DNA of 64,000 bases from Mesorhizobium zhangyense (GTDB lineage Bacteria; Pseudomonadota; Alphaproteobacteria; Rhizobiales; Rhizobiaceae): NCBI RefSeq assembly GCF_011045115.1, contig NZ_JAAKZG010000004.1:62001-126000 (forward strand). The letters are read 5' to 3'. How positions within the stretch are numbered: the first letter of the stretch is position 1; each line of letters starts with the position of its first letter. A program made the translations under genes and the position numbers. The notes beneath the pieces were generated by a model. It was not told the origin of the DNA, made no database searches, and saw nothing but the letters and a program-made list of their open reading frames with translations. Below are positions 26,807 to 35,665 of this stretch, piece after piece.

Positions 26807-27982
26807 TCACAGCCTGCCATCGATTGCAGCATCAAGAATCGTGCGGAGGTTTTTCGGGTCGAGCGGAATCGGATTGCCGCCGGCCGATGGATCGACCGCG
26901 CCCATTTCGCAGACTCGCTCACGGTCGATATTCGCCAGACCCATTTCAGGCAACGTGGCCGGTAGGCCTATCGTCTGGCGAAGCTTGCATATCCATTCGA
27001 TCACGGCTTCGGCATCGTGTTTCGGCAGATCGAGGAAGCGTGCCAGAACGGTAAGCTTGTCTTCGATTGCCGGTATGTTGAAGCGGACCACATAAGGCAT
27101 CAGCACCGCATTCAGAAGGCCGTGATGTGCATCGTGAAGCGCTCCCAGTGGATGAGCGAGCGCATGGATCGCGCCGAGCCCTTTCTGCAGGGCAACACAG
27201 CCCATACCGGACGCGGCGAGCATCTGGGATCTGGCCTCCAGATCGGAGCCGTCGGCAACAGCCCGGGGCAGCCACTGCTTGACGAGACGGAGTGCGTTGA
27301 GGGAAATGCCTTCCGCCATCGGATGATAGGTCGGGGCGCAATAGGCTTCGAGCGCATGCGACAGCGCATCCATGCCGGTCGCGGCTGTAATGTGCGCAGG
27401 AAGGCCCGCGGTCAAAGCCGGGTCCATGACGACCACCTCAGGCATCATGTGCGGATGGAAGACAATGACCTTGCGGGCTTCATCTTCGTTGGTGATGACG
27501 GAGGAGCGTCCGAGCTCGGAGCCGGTACCGGCGGTGGTCGGAATGGCAATGACGGGCAACAGCGCAGAGGTGTCGACGCGTGTCCAGTTATCGCCAACAT
27601 CCTCGAAATCCCACATCGGGCGCGACTGCGTTGCCATCAATGCGATGGCCTTGGCTGCATCGAGGCCACTGCCGCCACCGATTGCGACCACCAGATCGTG
27701 ACGGCCTGCCTTCAGCGCCTTGACGCCATCCATCACGTTTGTTCCGGTCGGGTTCGGCTTGACCCCGTGGAACAGTTCCGGCTCTATGCCCCCTGCCCGC
27801 AACGCCTCAAGCGCGCGCCGCACCGGCGGCAGATCCTTGAGGCCGCTGTCGGTAATCACGATGGGCCGGCTTGCACCCAGCTCTCGCACGATGGAAGCAA
27901 GCTCGCCAATTCGATCGACGCCGAAACGGACCGATGTCGGGAAACTCCAGTTGGCGGTGATAGTCTGCGCATTCGGCGTCAT
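26807..27982 (-). CDS. Iron-containing alcohol dehydrogenase (group III)
   Basis: 391 aa NAD(P)-dependent dehydrogenase. GGGSGLDAAK at residues 102-111 binds the cofactor; D205 and H209 in TGMDALSHALEAYC and the HALAHPLGALHDAHHG cluster near 275-290 form the metal site. Acts on a primary alcohol or semialdehyde, for example 4-hydroxybutyrate-type intermediates. Start MTPNAQ is an ATG with AAGGA upstream; the longer frame has no support. Followed 35 nt upstream by the second glutamine-synthetase-like gene, so probably the same operon. Confidence 0.85.
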   Translation of the reverse strand: MTPNAQTITANWSFPTSVRFGVDRIGELASIVRELGASRPIVITDSGLKDLPPVRRALEALRAGGIEPELFHGVKPNPTGTNVMDGVKALKAGRHDLVVAIGGGSGLDAAKAIALMATQSRPMWDFEDVGDNWTRVDTSALLPVIAIPTTAGTGSELGRSSVITNEDEARKVIVFHPHMMPEVVVMDPALTAGLPAHITAATGMDALSHALEAYCAPTYHPMAEGISLNALRLVKQWLPRAVADGSDLEARSQMLAASGMGCVALQKGLGAIHALAHPLGALHDAHHGLLNAVLMPYVVRFNIPAIEDKLTVLARFLDLPKHDAEAVIEWICKLRQTIGLPATLPEMGLANIDRERVCEMGAVDPSAGGNPIPLDPKNLRTILDAAIDGRL

Positions 27983-28017
27983 AGATGCATGTCCTTCATT
28001 CACGATATGATGGCCGT

Positions 28018-29361
28018 TCAGGCCACTTCCAGATAGCGCCGCAACTCCCATTCGCTGACATGCCGGCGATATTCCGCATCCTCGAAGCGGCGGCCGGCGA
28101 CATGGCTATCAACGAAGATATCCCCGAAGATCGCGCGTGCAGCCGCGCTGGCGTCGAGCCGGTCAGCGGCGCGGCCGAGATCGGTCGGGAAGGTGAAAAG
28201 CGGGTCATGGCGGGCTGCGTAGAAATTCTCCGCGCTGCCTTGCGGAGGTTCAATGCCGTTTCGGATGCCGTACAGGCCGGCGCCAAGACACATCGCCAGC
28301 GAAAGGTAGGGATTGGTGTCCGCAGACGGCACCCGGAATTCCAGGCGCGTCGCTTCAGGCGTGTCATTGATGACCCGGACTGCTGCGGTGCGATTCTGGA
28401 CGCCCCAGGTCGCGGCGGTCGGCGCCCAGGCTCCGGGAACCATGCGCTTGTAGGCGTTGACGGTATGGCTGCAAAGGGCGAGCAGTTCCGGCATCAGCGT
28501 GACAAGACCGCCGAGAAAATGACGCGCCGTCCGGCTAATGCCATCCGGTTCCGATGACGCCGCAAAGGCTGGAGCACCATCGCGGTCCGACAGCGAAATA
28601 TGAAAATGCCCCGACTGACCCGAAAGGTCGGGCGAAAGTTTTGACATGAAGGCCGCGGTCAACCCATTGCGCAGGAAAAAAGCCCTGGCGAAGTTCTTGA
28701 ACAACAGCGCGTCATCCGCAGCCTTGATGTCTTTGGCATGTGTCAGCGGCGCTTCGAAACAACCGGGTCCGAGTTCAGTGTGCAAGGCATCGATGCCGAC
28801 CCCAATCGTGGCCATCGTATCTTTCAGGCCGTTGAGCAGATCGCCATGCAGGGCAGCGGTCTGAAGGGAATAGGTGCGATTTCCCTGCGCGAAGTGGGTC
28901 AGGTCGCGATAGTTCTTGGCGCGCAGCGTCTCCGGTGTTTCTGCGAAGACGAAAAACTCGAATTCGAAAGCGGAGTGAACGCTGTAGCCAAGCTGCGCTG
29001 CCTCATCCAGCAGGCGCAGGCACAGATTGCGCGCCGAGCGTTGGCCGAACTCGCCCGAGAAGTCGGCAAGGCAAAGTGCGGTGTCCGGCGAGAAGGGATA
29101 GCGGCGGAGCGTGTCCGCATGAATATCCGCCGGCCGATCGATATAGGCGCCATCCTGGAAGGTTTTCTCGGCGATATCCCAGAAATACAGGACCTCGCAG
29201 AAAGGATAGCCGTGTTTGGCCAGCTTGACCGCCTTTTCGGCTGAAACCAGCTTGTCGCGGAAGCCGCCGTCGGGATCGACCATGCCGATATGAACCGACT
29301 TCGCATCAAGCTTGCGAAGCCCTACCTCCAGCCGTGCTGCGGCTTCAGTCTTGTCTTGCAT
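28018..29361 (-). CDS. Glutamine synthetase family ligase, second copy, substrate unknown
   Basis: 447 aa. Catalytic-domain motifs FEFEFFVFAET, ELGPGCFEAPLTHAKDIKAADDALLFK, SGQSGHFHISLSDRDG, WGVQNRTAAVRV and LEFRVPSADTNPYLSLA are present. The N-terminal domain differs from PuuA (HIGMVDPDGGFRDKLV instead of the DLNGVLRGK type), so it belongs to another branch of GS-like gamma-glutamyl ligases. ATG 29361 has GGAGG about 10 nt upstream. Together with the alcohol dehydrogenase it could process an amino-alcohol or amine; this is inference. Confidence 0.8.
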   Translation of the reverse strand: MQDKTEAAARLEVGLRKLDAKSVHIGMVDPDGGFRDKLVSAEKAVKLAKHGYPFCEVLYFWDIAEKTFQDGAYIDRPADIHADTLRRYPFSPDTALCLADFSGEFGQRSARNLCLRLLDEAAQLGYSVHSAFEFEFFVFAETPETLRAKNYRDLTHFAQGNRTYSLQTAALHGDLLNGLKDTMATIGVGIDALHTELGPGCFEAPLTHAKDIKAADDALLFKNFARAFFLRNGLTAAFMSKLSPDLSGQSGHFHISLSDRDGAPAFAASSEPDGISRTARHFLGGLVTLMPELLALCSHTVNAYKRMVPGAWAPTAATWGVQNRTAAVRVINDTPEATRLEFRVPSADTNPYLSLAMCLGAGLYGIRNGIEPPQGSAENFYAARHDPLFTFPTDLGRAADRLDASAAARAIFGDIFVDSHVAGRRFEDAEYRRHVSEWELRRYLEVA

Positions 29362-29417
29362 AGGTATCCAGCCTCCGGATTTTGTCAGAGGCTAGGCTTC
29401 GCGTTATAGGAAACGAA

Positions 29418-29433
29418 TATCCCTTTCGGGATA
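29418..29433. promoter_or_regulatory. Small inverted repeat in the GS2/LuxR divergent promoter
   Basis: TATCCC-TTTC-GGGATA, perfect 6-bp arms, in the 117-nt gap between the divergent GS-like and LuxR-type genes. Could be an operator or a leader hairpin. Confidence 0.35.
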
Positions 29434-29478
29434 GACGCGCGAATAAAGTGGCGCGGCACATGATCGGGGCAGTCTCAT

Positions 29479-30270
29479 TTGCGGTATGGTTTTGAACAAT
29501 GGAACCGGAGCCTGGCACGTGCAATTGCAGGCGTTCGATCGCCGGATTTCCTGTCCTCGCTCGAAGCAGCCCTGGCAACCCTTATCGAGTTCGACATATT
29601 GATGGTCTTTGCCTATTCGGGCCCGGCAAAGCCCGCGTCTCTCTACCACAACATGACACGGGAACGGGCTGCGACGGTGATCGCCGATTATTCCAAGGGA
29701 CCCTATCTGCTCGACCCCTTCTACAACGCCACCGTCAATCTGAAGGACACCGGCGTAAGGCGGCTTCGTGATCTCGCACCCGATCAGTTCTACAGTTCGG
29801 AATATTTCAAGCAGCACTATGTCCGCACGCGCATCCGCGACGAGATCGGTTTCTTCGTTCGGCCGAGAGCCGACATGAGCGTGGTTGTCAGCATCACACG
29901 GTCGATCGAGGAGCCGCTGTTTTCAGCGACGGAACTGCGGACGATACGCGCGGCCGAGGCGGTCATATCCACGCTTGTCGAAAGCCACTGGAAGGACGCC
30001 GGCGACAGGGAGGCATCGGGCAATGAGCGTCACCACCCCGATCCGATAAATGCAGCGCTGGATCAGATGGCCCGCAACGTCCTGACCGCACGTGAAATCG
30101 AGATAACGTCGCTGATATTGCGCGGCCATTCCAGCGCATCCATCGCAGCACTTCTCAAGATCGTCGAGGGCACCGTCAAGATACACCGCAAGAACATCTA
30201 CCAGAAGCTGTCGATATCGAGCCAGTCAGCACTCTTCTCGCTGTTCATCAGCCATTTGCAGAAATACTGA
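29479..30270 (+). CDS. LuxR-type (GerE HTH) transcriptional regulator
   Basis: 263 aa. C-terminal HTH at about 198-255: LTAREIEITSLILRGHSSASIA, followed by VEGTVKIHRKNIYQKLSI, a clear GerE signature. The N-terminal sensor region (YSGPAKPASLYHNM, EIGFFVRPRADMSVVVSI) does not look like an acyl-homoserine-lactone domain. TTG at 29479 is the first possible start after an in-frame stop; the ATG at 29486 is in another frame. Its ribosome-binding site is weak. Divergent from the GS-like operon, which it may control. Confidence 0.8.
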   Translation: MRYGFEQWNRSLARAIAGVRSPDFLSSLEAALATLIEFDILMVFAYSGPAKPASLYHNMTRERAATVIADYSKGPYLLDPFYNATVNLKDTGVRRLRDLAPDQFYSSEYFKQHYVRTRIRDEIGFFVRPRADMSVVVSITRSIEEPLFSATELRTIRAAEAVISTLVESHWKDAGDREASGNERHHPDPINAALDQMARNVLTAREIEITSLILRGHSSASIAALLKIVEGTVKIHRKNIYQKLSISSQSALFSLFISHLQKY

Positions 30271-30290
30271 TTTCGGCAAGCGCTCCGGGA

Positions 30291-30316
30291 GCCGGCACCG
30301 ATATGTCTGTGCCGGC
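30291..30316. terminator. Hairpin between convergent LuxR-type and hydrolase genes
   Basis: GCCGGCAC-N10-GTGCCGGC, perfect 8-bp GC-rich arms in the 63-nt convergent gap. No U tract, so efficiency is uncertain, but its place suggests shared termination. Confidence 0.5.
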
Positions 30317-30333
30317 GATACATCGCCATCCGG

Positions 30334-31167
30334 TCAAGCCTGTATAAAGCGCTCAAGCACCTTGTTGAAGGTGTCCGGCGCCTCGAGGAAGGGGAAATGC
30401 GCCCCGCCCTCATGTTCCTCGAAGATGACAAGCTCTGAATTCTTCATCTGGGCGTGAATCCACTCCTGCGACCGTGGATCTACGTGGCTGACCCGGCCGC
30501 CGATGATGAGAGTGGGCTGGTCGATCCGGGCGAAGATTTCGCTCCAGTCGATCGTGCAATGATTGACGAACAGGGCCGCGACATCCTTGGGAGCGACGCG
30601 GAGATTTTCAGCCAGAAGCCATGCCTTCAGGTCTTGCGGGATGTTTTTCGTGACCATGGAGTCGAGGAATGCGCCTCGTGCCGCATGACCATTGGAGCCG
30701 ATGATTTCGGCCGCTATCGACAGCATCGTAGCGCCGTCGAAAAGCGCGCCTGCGTTGATCACCTCCTGGTCCGACATGCCCGGCTGACGCATGACGGACG
30801 CCGGTTCGTCCACGAAAATCAACCTGTTCAAGCGCCCCGTGCCGAAGAGATCGATGTATGCCCACAGGACCGAAGTGCCCATCGACCACCCCAGCATATC
30901 AGCCCGCTTGATGTTTTCGCGGTCCATCAGTTCCGCGACATCGGCAGCCAGACGATAAATCCTGTAGCCTTGGCCGGCATCAGGCGAGGCTCCATGCCCG
31001 CGGAAGTCCATGGCGATGACGCGCCTGTTCTTGCTGAAATGCTCGATCTGATGACGGAACATCGCCGCTGATTGTGACCAGCCATGCAGAAGGATCAATA
31101 CATTGCCCGATCCCTCATCCGTGTAAGAAAGCGTCGTCCCGTCCGTCGTCTTGAATGTCTTATTCAT
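30334..31167 (-). CDS. Alpha/beta hydrolase
   Basis: 277 aa soluble hydrolase. Oxyanion HGWSQ near residue 29, nucleophile elbow GWSMG near residue 94, and C-terminal GGAHFPFLE His complete the triad; the acidic member is probably in the IGGRVSHVDP strand. No signal peptide. ATG preceded by GGAGGAG. Last gene of the operon 30334-40333, where it may hydrolyse an ester, lactone or ring-cleavage product. Similarity to the 3-oxoadipate enol-lactonase/haloperoxidase group is only general. Confidence 0.8.
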   Translation of the reverse strand: MNKTFKTTDGTTLSYTDEGSGNVLILLHGWSQSAAMFRHQIEHFSKNRRVIAMDFRGHGASPDAGQGYRIYRLAADVAELMDRENIKRADMLGWSMGTSVLWAYIDLFGTGRLNRLIFVDEPASVMRQPGMSDQEVINAGALFDGATMLSIAAEIIGSNGHAARGAFLDSMVTKNIPQDLKAWLLAENLRVAPKDVAALFVNHCTIDWSEIFARIDQPTLIIGGRVSHVDPRSQEWIHAQMKNSELVIFEEHEGGAHFPFLEAPDTFNKVLERFIQA

Positions 31168-31240
31168 TGCGCTTCTCCTCCACTTGTAAAATTACAGTTT
31201 CGAGATGGTGTCCGACGAGGGAAGCACGACAACCCTCGCC

Positions 31241-32092
31241 TCAGTCTTCGACGATCAGCAATTCAAAGGTAACGCAGACGGTATTTGCGCCACGGGCAAT
31301 CTCACCCTCGAAGATGTTTCCGTCGATGTCGACGATGGCGATATCCAGCCTGCTTACAGGCTTGCCTTCAACGTTTTGCAGCGTCCCATTGCGGATGAAG
31401 AGCTCGGAGGCGATGGAGGCCATATGCTGACCATCGACAAAATCGCAGCCGACGAGGCTGCCGATGCCGTGGAGCGTTGCTCTTTCGATACCGTGCTCGG
31501 CTGCCGTGCGCTCGATTGCGGCGTTGATCTCCTCGTTCGGCTGAACGCGGCACAGCACGGCACGCTGCCCGGCACCGGCTTGCGCTGGTGCAAGCCCGAC
31601 CGGTGTGAAGAGTTTGAAATTGGTTTCAGAATCTTCAAGCTGGTCCAGAATCGCGCCCGAGATCGCCCAGACATCGGCCTCCACCGGCTCCGCGAACTGC
31701 GCGTCATGCGGCATCAGATGGCCGGCGCCACGAAAGCCGTCGGCGTGCCGCCATATGCCATGGCAATGGAGAAACCGCTCGCCGTCGCGGCGACCGAAAG
31801 TCAGCACCAGCTCTTCAATCTCGGCTCGGCCAGCGGGGGAATGCGTGTCGCTATACCAGGCGGCATGGGTGCCATCGTTGGAGAGGGCTGGCATGACATA
31901 GACGAGCGGCAGAAATGCCCCGCGCTTGATGTGCACCACCGCGCTTTCGTAGCCGCGATCGCGCAGCGCCTCCTCGACAGCCGCCAGGACACTGACGCCC
32001 GACCGCAAGATCAGGCGCATTTTCTCCGCCCGGCAGGGAAGCGAGATCACACGTGGATCGAGTGCGGCTCCCGGATGCTTGATCGTACGCAT
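31241..32092 (-). CDS. Tandem PPC/DUF296 domain protein
   Basis: 283 aa with two PPC-type (plants and prokaryotes conserved) domains. The first (about 20-145) has H109 and H111 in FLHCHGIW and H125 in GAGHLMP, the usual His triad. The second (about 160-283) keeps only H208 in ATLHGIGS and has FEGEIA in place of GGHL, so its metal site looks lost. No AT-hook is visible. Start MRTIKHPG at 32092 lies 2 nt from the SDR stop; longer frame rejected. Function unknown; position inside a CoA-degradation operon suggests a metabolic rather than chromatin role. Confidence 0.75.
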   Translation of the reverse strand: MRTIKHPGAALDPRVISLPCRAEKMRLILRSGVSVLAAVEEALRDRGYESAVVHIKRGAFLPLVYVMPALSNDGTHAAWYSDTHSPAGRAEIEELVLTFGRRDGERFLHCHGIWRHADGFRGAGHLMPHDAQFAEPVEADVWAISGAILDQLEDSETNFKLFTPVGLAPAQAGAGQRAVLCRVQPNEEINAAIERTAAEHGIERATLHGIGSLVGCDFVDGQHMASIASELFIRNGTLQNVEGKPVSRLDIAIVDIDGNIFEGEIARGANTVCVTFELLIVED

Positions 32093-32094
32093 GA

Positions 32095-32859
32095 TCAGCC
32101 TTTCAAAGCCAGGCCGGCATGCACGAAGCCACCATCGACGGCCAGCACCTGTCCGTTGATGTAGCTTGCCTCGTCGGAAACGAGGAAGGCGACAGCGGAG
32201 GCGATTTCCCGAGAGGTGCCGTAACGCTGTTGCGGTATGCGCTTGTGCCATTGGGCGCGGACGTCGTCGGTGTGAACCGCGCGCGACATTGGCGTGTCGA
32301 CCGCACCCGGTGCGACGGCGTTGACGCGGATGTTGTCGGGGCCAAGTTCGGTGGACAGGATATGCGTCAGCAGATTGACCCCGCCTTTCGAGGAGCCATA
32401 GGCGCTCCTTCCCTTGTTGCCGATCATGCCGGAGACAGAGGAGATGTTGACGATCGCGCCGGGCGTTTTCGTTGCCAGCCAGTGTCGGGCAGCGGCGCGG
32501 GCGACGATGAACGTGCCCGTCAGATTGACGTCGATGATACGGCGAAATTCCTCGACGCTGGTCTCGACTGCCGGCTTGTCCATGCCGATACCCGCCGAAT
32601 TGACGACGGCAGCAAGTGCACCGGCTCGCGCAGCCTTGGCAATGGCTGCCTCGACTTCGGCCTCGTCGGTGACGCTGCAGGCAATGCCGTGCGAAGTATC
32701 GATGGACAGCGTCTTGCAGGCTTCCGCCAGCGCCTCTGCGTTGCGGTCGAGAAGGAATACGGCCCAGCCGCGTTCCTGCAAAAGGCTCGCGATCTCAAAG
32801 CCTATCCCCGATGCACCGCCTGTTATGACGGCGCATTTGTTTTCGTCGGTCAAAACCAT
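32095..32859 (-). CDS. Short-chain dehydrogenase/reductase
   Basis: 254 aa NAD(P)-dependent oxidoreductase. GGASGIGFEIA (cofactor), NSAGIG, NISSVSG serine and the AYGSSKGG YxxxK motif are intact; the C-terminus INGQVLAVDGGF is typical. ATG 32859 has AGGAG directly upstream. Lies between the CoA ligase and PPC gene. Substrate probably a hydroxy-acid, a ketone or its CoA ester. Confidence 0.85.
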   Translation of the reverse strand: MVLTDENKCAVITGGASGIGFEIASLLQERGWAVFLLDRNAEALAEACKTLSIDTSHGIACSVTDEAEVEAAIAKAARAGALAAVVNSAGIGMDKPAVETSVEEFRRIIDVNLTGTFIVARAAARHWLATKTPGAIVNISSVSGMIGNKGRSAYGSSKGGVNLLTHILSTELGPDNIRVNAVAPGAVDTPMSRAVHTDDVRAQWHKRIPQQRYGTSREIASAVAFLVSDEASYINGQVLAVDGGFVHAGLALKG

Positions 32860-32864
32860 GTCTC

Positions 32865-34499
32865 CTATGCGCTCAGTTTCTGGCCGGTCCCGTCGATCTC
32901 GCCGCGGCGCTCGAGCTCTTCCCGGATGAGTTTCTTGGCGATCTTGCCGTAGGCCGATTTCGGCATTTCCTCCCAGAACAGGATTTTCTTGGGGAGCTTG
33001 TAGCGGGAGACCTTGCCGTCCAGCCAGGACCGCAGTTCCGCGCCGTCCAATCGTGCGTCGGGCTGCAGGACGCATATGGCGATGCCGACCTCGCCCCAGA
33101 CAGGGTCCGGTACGCCGACGATCGCCACCTCGCTGACGGCGGGATGCATGAGGAGCTTTTCCTCGATCTCGCGTGGATAGACGTTGGAGCCGCCGGATAT
33201 GTACATGTCGGAGGCACGGCCGGTGATGTAGAGGAAGCCCTGCTCGTCGACATGGCCGAGATCGCCGGTGCGGAACCAGCCGTCGCGGAACGACTTCGCA
33301 TTGGCCTCGGCGTTCTGATAATAGCCGGCGAACACGGCGGGGCCGATCACACAGATCTCGCCGGTCTCTCCTGGTGCGATCTCGTCGCCCGCGTCATCCT
33401 GGATTTGAACCTGCATGCCGGTGCGCTCGAAACCGCAGGTGCCGATCCGCGCCTGCGGGCCATCCTCGAGGCTGTGGAGGATCGGCGGCAGAACGGTGAT
33501 GGCGCCCGTCACCTCGCCCAGCCCGAAATACTGCACCATGACGGCGCCGAGCTTTTGCAAGGCCTTTATCTGGTCGGCCCGGTACATCGGCGCGCCGGCG
33601 TAAATGACGTAGCGCAGCGAGGAATGATCGTAGTCGTCGACCGACGGGTCTTCGATCAGCATTTTGACGATGGTCGGCACGGTGAAGAGGTTGGTCACCC
33701 TCCACTCTTCGACCAACGACCAGAATCTGCCGATCTCCAGCTTGTCGGACGGCATCAGTATGGTGGTCACACCATGCGCGACCTGGCAAAGCTGGTGAAC
33801 GCCGGCGCCATGCGACAGCGGCGCGACGACGATCGAGCGATCTCGTTGGGTCGTGCCCGGAAAGAGGTCGCCGTGATGGTTGTTGATGACGAAAGCCATC
33901 TGGCCATGGGTCAGAACCGCAGCCTTCGGTCGGCCGGTGGTGCCGGAGGTGAAGAAGTACCAGCAGGGATCGTCGCGGTCGACGGCTTCCGGCTTGAAGA
34001 CCTTGCCGAGATTGCGCGCGACGGTCGCGTCGTAGTCCTCGCCGATTTCCGATGCGCCAATCGAGATGAACTTGCGAGGTCCCGCACTCAGTGCGCTGCA
34101 TTCGCGGGCGTGATCAGCGAAGGGAGCCTGGCAGATCATCAGCGTCGCGCCGCTCGCCTCGGCGAGATAGGCAACCTCGCCCGGCGTCTGGCGGAAATTC
34201 GTCGGAACCCAGACCGCGCCAACGCGGAAGGTCGCGAACATGGATTCGAACATCTCATTGCAGTTCGCCGACTGCACGAGAATACGATCGCCTTTTTTGA
34301 CGCCGAACTCGTTCGCCAGCGCATACGCCATGGCGTTGACCCGGGCTTCCATCTCGCTCCAGCGCCATTGTTTCTCGCCCCAAACCAGAGCGAACTCTTC
34401 GGGATACCGCCGCGCCGCTTGCGTGAGAAAGTTCGACAGGTTCATCACCCGCGTGGAACAGGGTGCCACGCCGCCCTTGGGACTGGCGGCATTGCTCAT
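32865..34499 (-). CDS. AMP-forming acyl-CoA synthetase/ligase
   Basis: 544 aa ANL-superfamily ligase activating a carboxylic acid with ATP and CoA. Motifs: YFFTSGTTGRPKAAVLTHGQ near residue 180, YFGLGEVTG, GWFRTGDLGHVDEQGFLYITGR near 420 and the catalytic C-terminal Lys in KSAYGKIAKKL. Its ATG overlaps the thiolase stop (ATGA). In this operon it would activate the acid imported by the TRAP system before beta-oxidation-like steps; aryl or medium-chain acids are plausible. Confidence 0.87.
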   Translation of the reverse strand: MSNAASPKGGVAPCSTRVMNLSNFLTQAARRYPEEFALVWGEKQWRWSEMEARVNAMAYALANEFGVKKGDRILVQSANCNEMFESMFATFRVGAVWVPTNFRQTPGEVAYLAEASGATLMICQAPFADHARECSALSAGPRKFISIGASEIGEDYDATVARNLGKVFKPEAVDRDDPCWYFFTSGTTGRPKAAVLTHGQMAFVINNHHGDLFPGTTQRDRSIVVAPLSHGAGVHQLCQVAHGVTTILMPSDKLEIGRFWSLVEEWRVTNLFTVPTIVKMLIEDPSVDDYDHSSLRYVIYAGAPMYRADQIKALQKLGAVMVQYFGLGEVTGAITVLPPILHSLEDGPQARIGTCGFERTGMQVQIQDDAGDEIAPGETGEICVIGPAVFAGYYQNAEANAKSFRDGWFRTGDLGHVDEQGFLYITGRASDMYISGGSNVYPREIEEKLLMHPAVSEVAIVGVPDPVWGEVGIAICVLQPDARLDGAELRSWLDGKVSRYKLPKKILFWEEMPKSAYGKIAKKLIREELERRGEIDGTGQKLSA

Positions 34500-35665
34500 T
34501 TCGCGCGCTCCATGATGGAGACGTAGTTGGCGACGGCAGCGCCGCCCATGTTGAAGACGCCCGCAAGATTGGCGCCTTGTATCTGCATGTCGCCGGCCTC
34601 TCCGGTGAGCTGCATGGCTGAGATGACATGCATCGACACGCCTGTCGCACCGATCGGGTGGCCCTTGGATTTCAACCCACCGGAAGGATTGACGGGAAGT
34701 TTCCCGGTTTTCGTTGCCGTGCCGTCGCGCACGACCTTGTAGCCCTCGCCGGGTTTGGCAAGCCCCATCGCCTCATATTCGATCATCTCGGCCACGGTGA
34801 AGCAGTCATGGGTTTCGACGAAGGAGAGGTCGTCCAGCGTCACGCCGGCTTCCGCAAGCGCGGCGCTCCAGGCGCGGCGCGGACCGTCGAACGCGACCAT
34901 GTCGCGGCGGCTGAGGGCAAACACGTCGTTGACGTGCTGGCGCGCGCGGAAGGCGATCGCCCGCTGCAGGCTGGCTGCGGTTTCGGCATCGGCAAGCACC
35001 AGTGCGGCTGCACCATCCGACACGAGCGAGCAGTCGGTGCGGCGCAGGGGTGCTGCAACCAGCGGGTTCTTCTCCGAAACCGTGTTGCAGAAATCGAAAC
35101 CGAAATCCTTGCGCATATGGGCGTAGGGATTTGCCACGCCGTTGGCATGGTTCTTGGCGGCGATCATCGCCAGTTCTTCGGAACGGTCGCCATAGCGCTG
35201 GAAATAATGCTGGGCGATGCGGCCGAAAATGCCGGCGAAGCCGCCTTCGACATCGGCCTCTTCCCTGCGGTAGCTGCCGCCGAGCAGGATGTCGCCAACC
35301 TGAGCGGTGGGAACAGCAGTCATCTTCTCGGCACCGACGACCAGCGCGATGCGGCCGCGCCCGGATTCGATGAAATCCATTGCCGTGTAGATCGCGGCCG
35401 AACCGGTCGCGCAGGCGTTTTCGAGACGCACCGAAGGCGTCTGCGCCAGGTCGCTGCTGCCCATGCTGACCAGCGCGCCCTGGAATTCCTGCTTGGAAAA
35501 GCCGCCATTCATGACACCGACGAAAATGCCATCGACGTCCTTTGCCTCCACGCCGGCATGCTCGAGTGCCGGCATGGCCACGGCTGCCATCAACTGCTCG
35601 GTGTCTTCATATTCGGTCTTGCCGAACTGCGAGTGGGCCCAGCCCACGATCTGTGCTTTTGTCAT
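34496..35665 (-). CDS. Thiolase family protein (SCP2/acetyl-CoA acetyltransferase-like)
   Basis: 389 aa. Nucleophilic Cys near residue 86 in ENACATGSAA, ETHDCFTVAE, GLKSKGHPIGATGV with the catalytic His, and a C-terminal VFNMGGAAVAN in which the canonical second Cys of classic thiolases is absent, as in the SCP2-type group. Would cleave a beta-ketoacyl-CoA, or act as a partner of an unknown subunit; no OB-fold DUF35 partner is adjacent. Coupled to the IclR gene by ATGA overlap. Confidence 0.82.
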   Translation of the reverse strand: MTKAQIVGWAHSQFGKTEYEDTEQLMAAVAMPALEHAGVEAKDVDGIFVGVMNGGFSKQEFQGALVSMGSSDLAQTPSVRLENACATGSAAIYTAMDFIESGRGRIALVVGAEKMTAVPTAQVGDILLGGSYRREEADVEGGFAGIFGRIAQHYFQRYGDRSEELAMIAAKNHANGVANPYAHMRKDFGFDFCNTVSEKNPLVAAPLRRTDCSLVSDGAAALVLADAETAASLQRAIAFRARQHVNDVFALSRRDMVAFDGPRRAWSAALAEAGVTLDDLSFVETHDCFTVAEMIEYEAMGLAKPGEGYKVVRDGTATKTGKLPVNPSGGLKSKGHPIGATGVSMHVISAMQLTGEAGDMQIQGANLAGVFNMGGAAVANYVSIMERAK

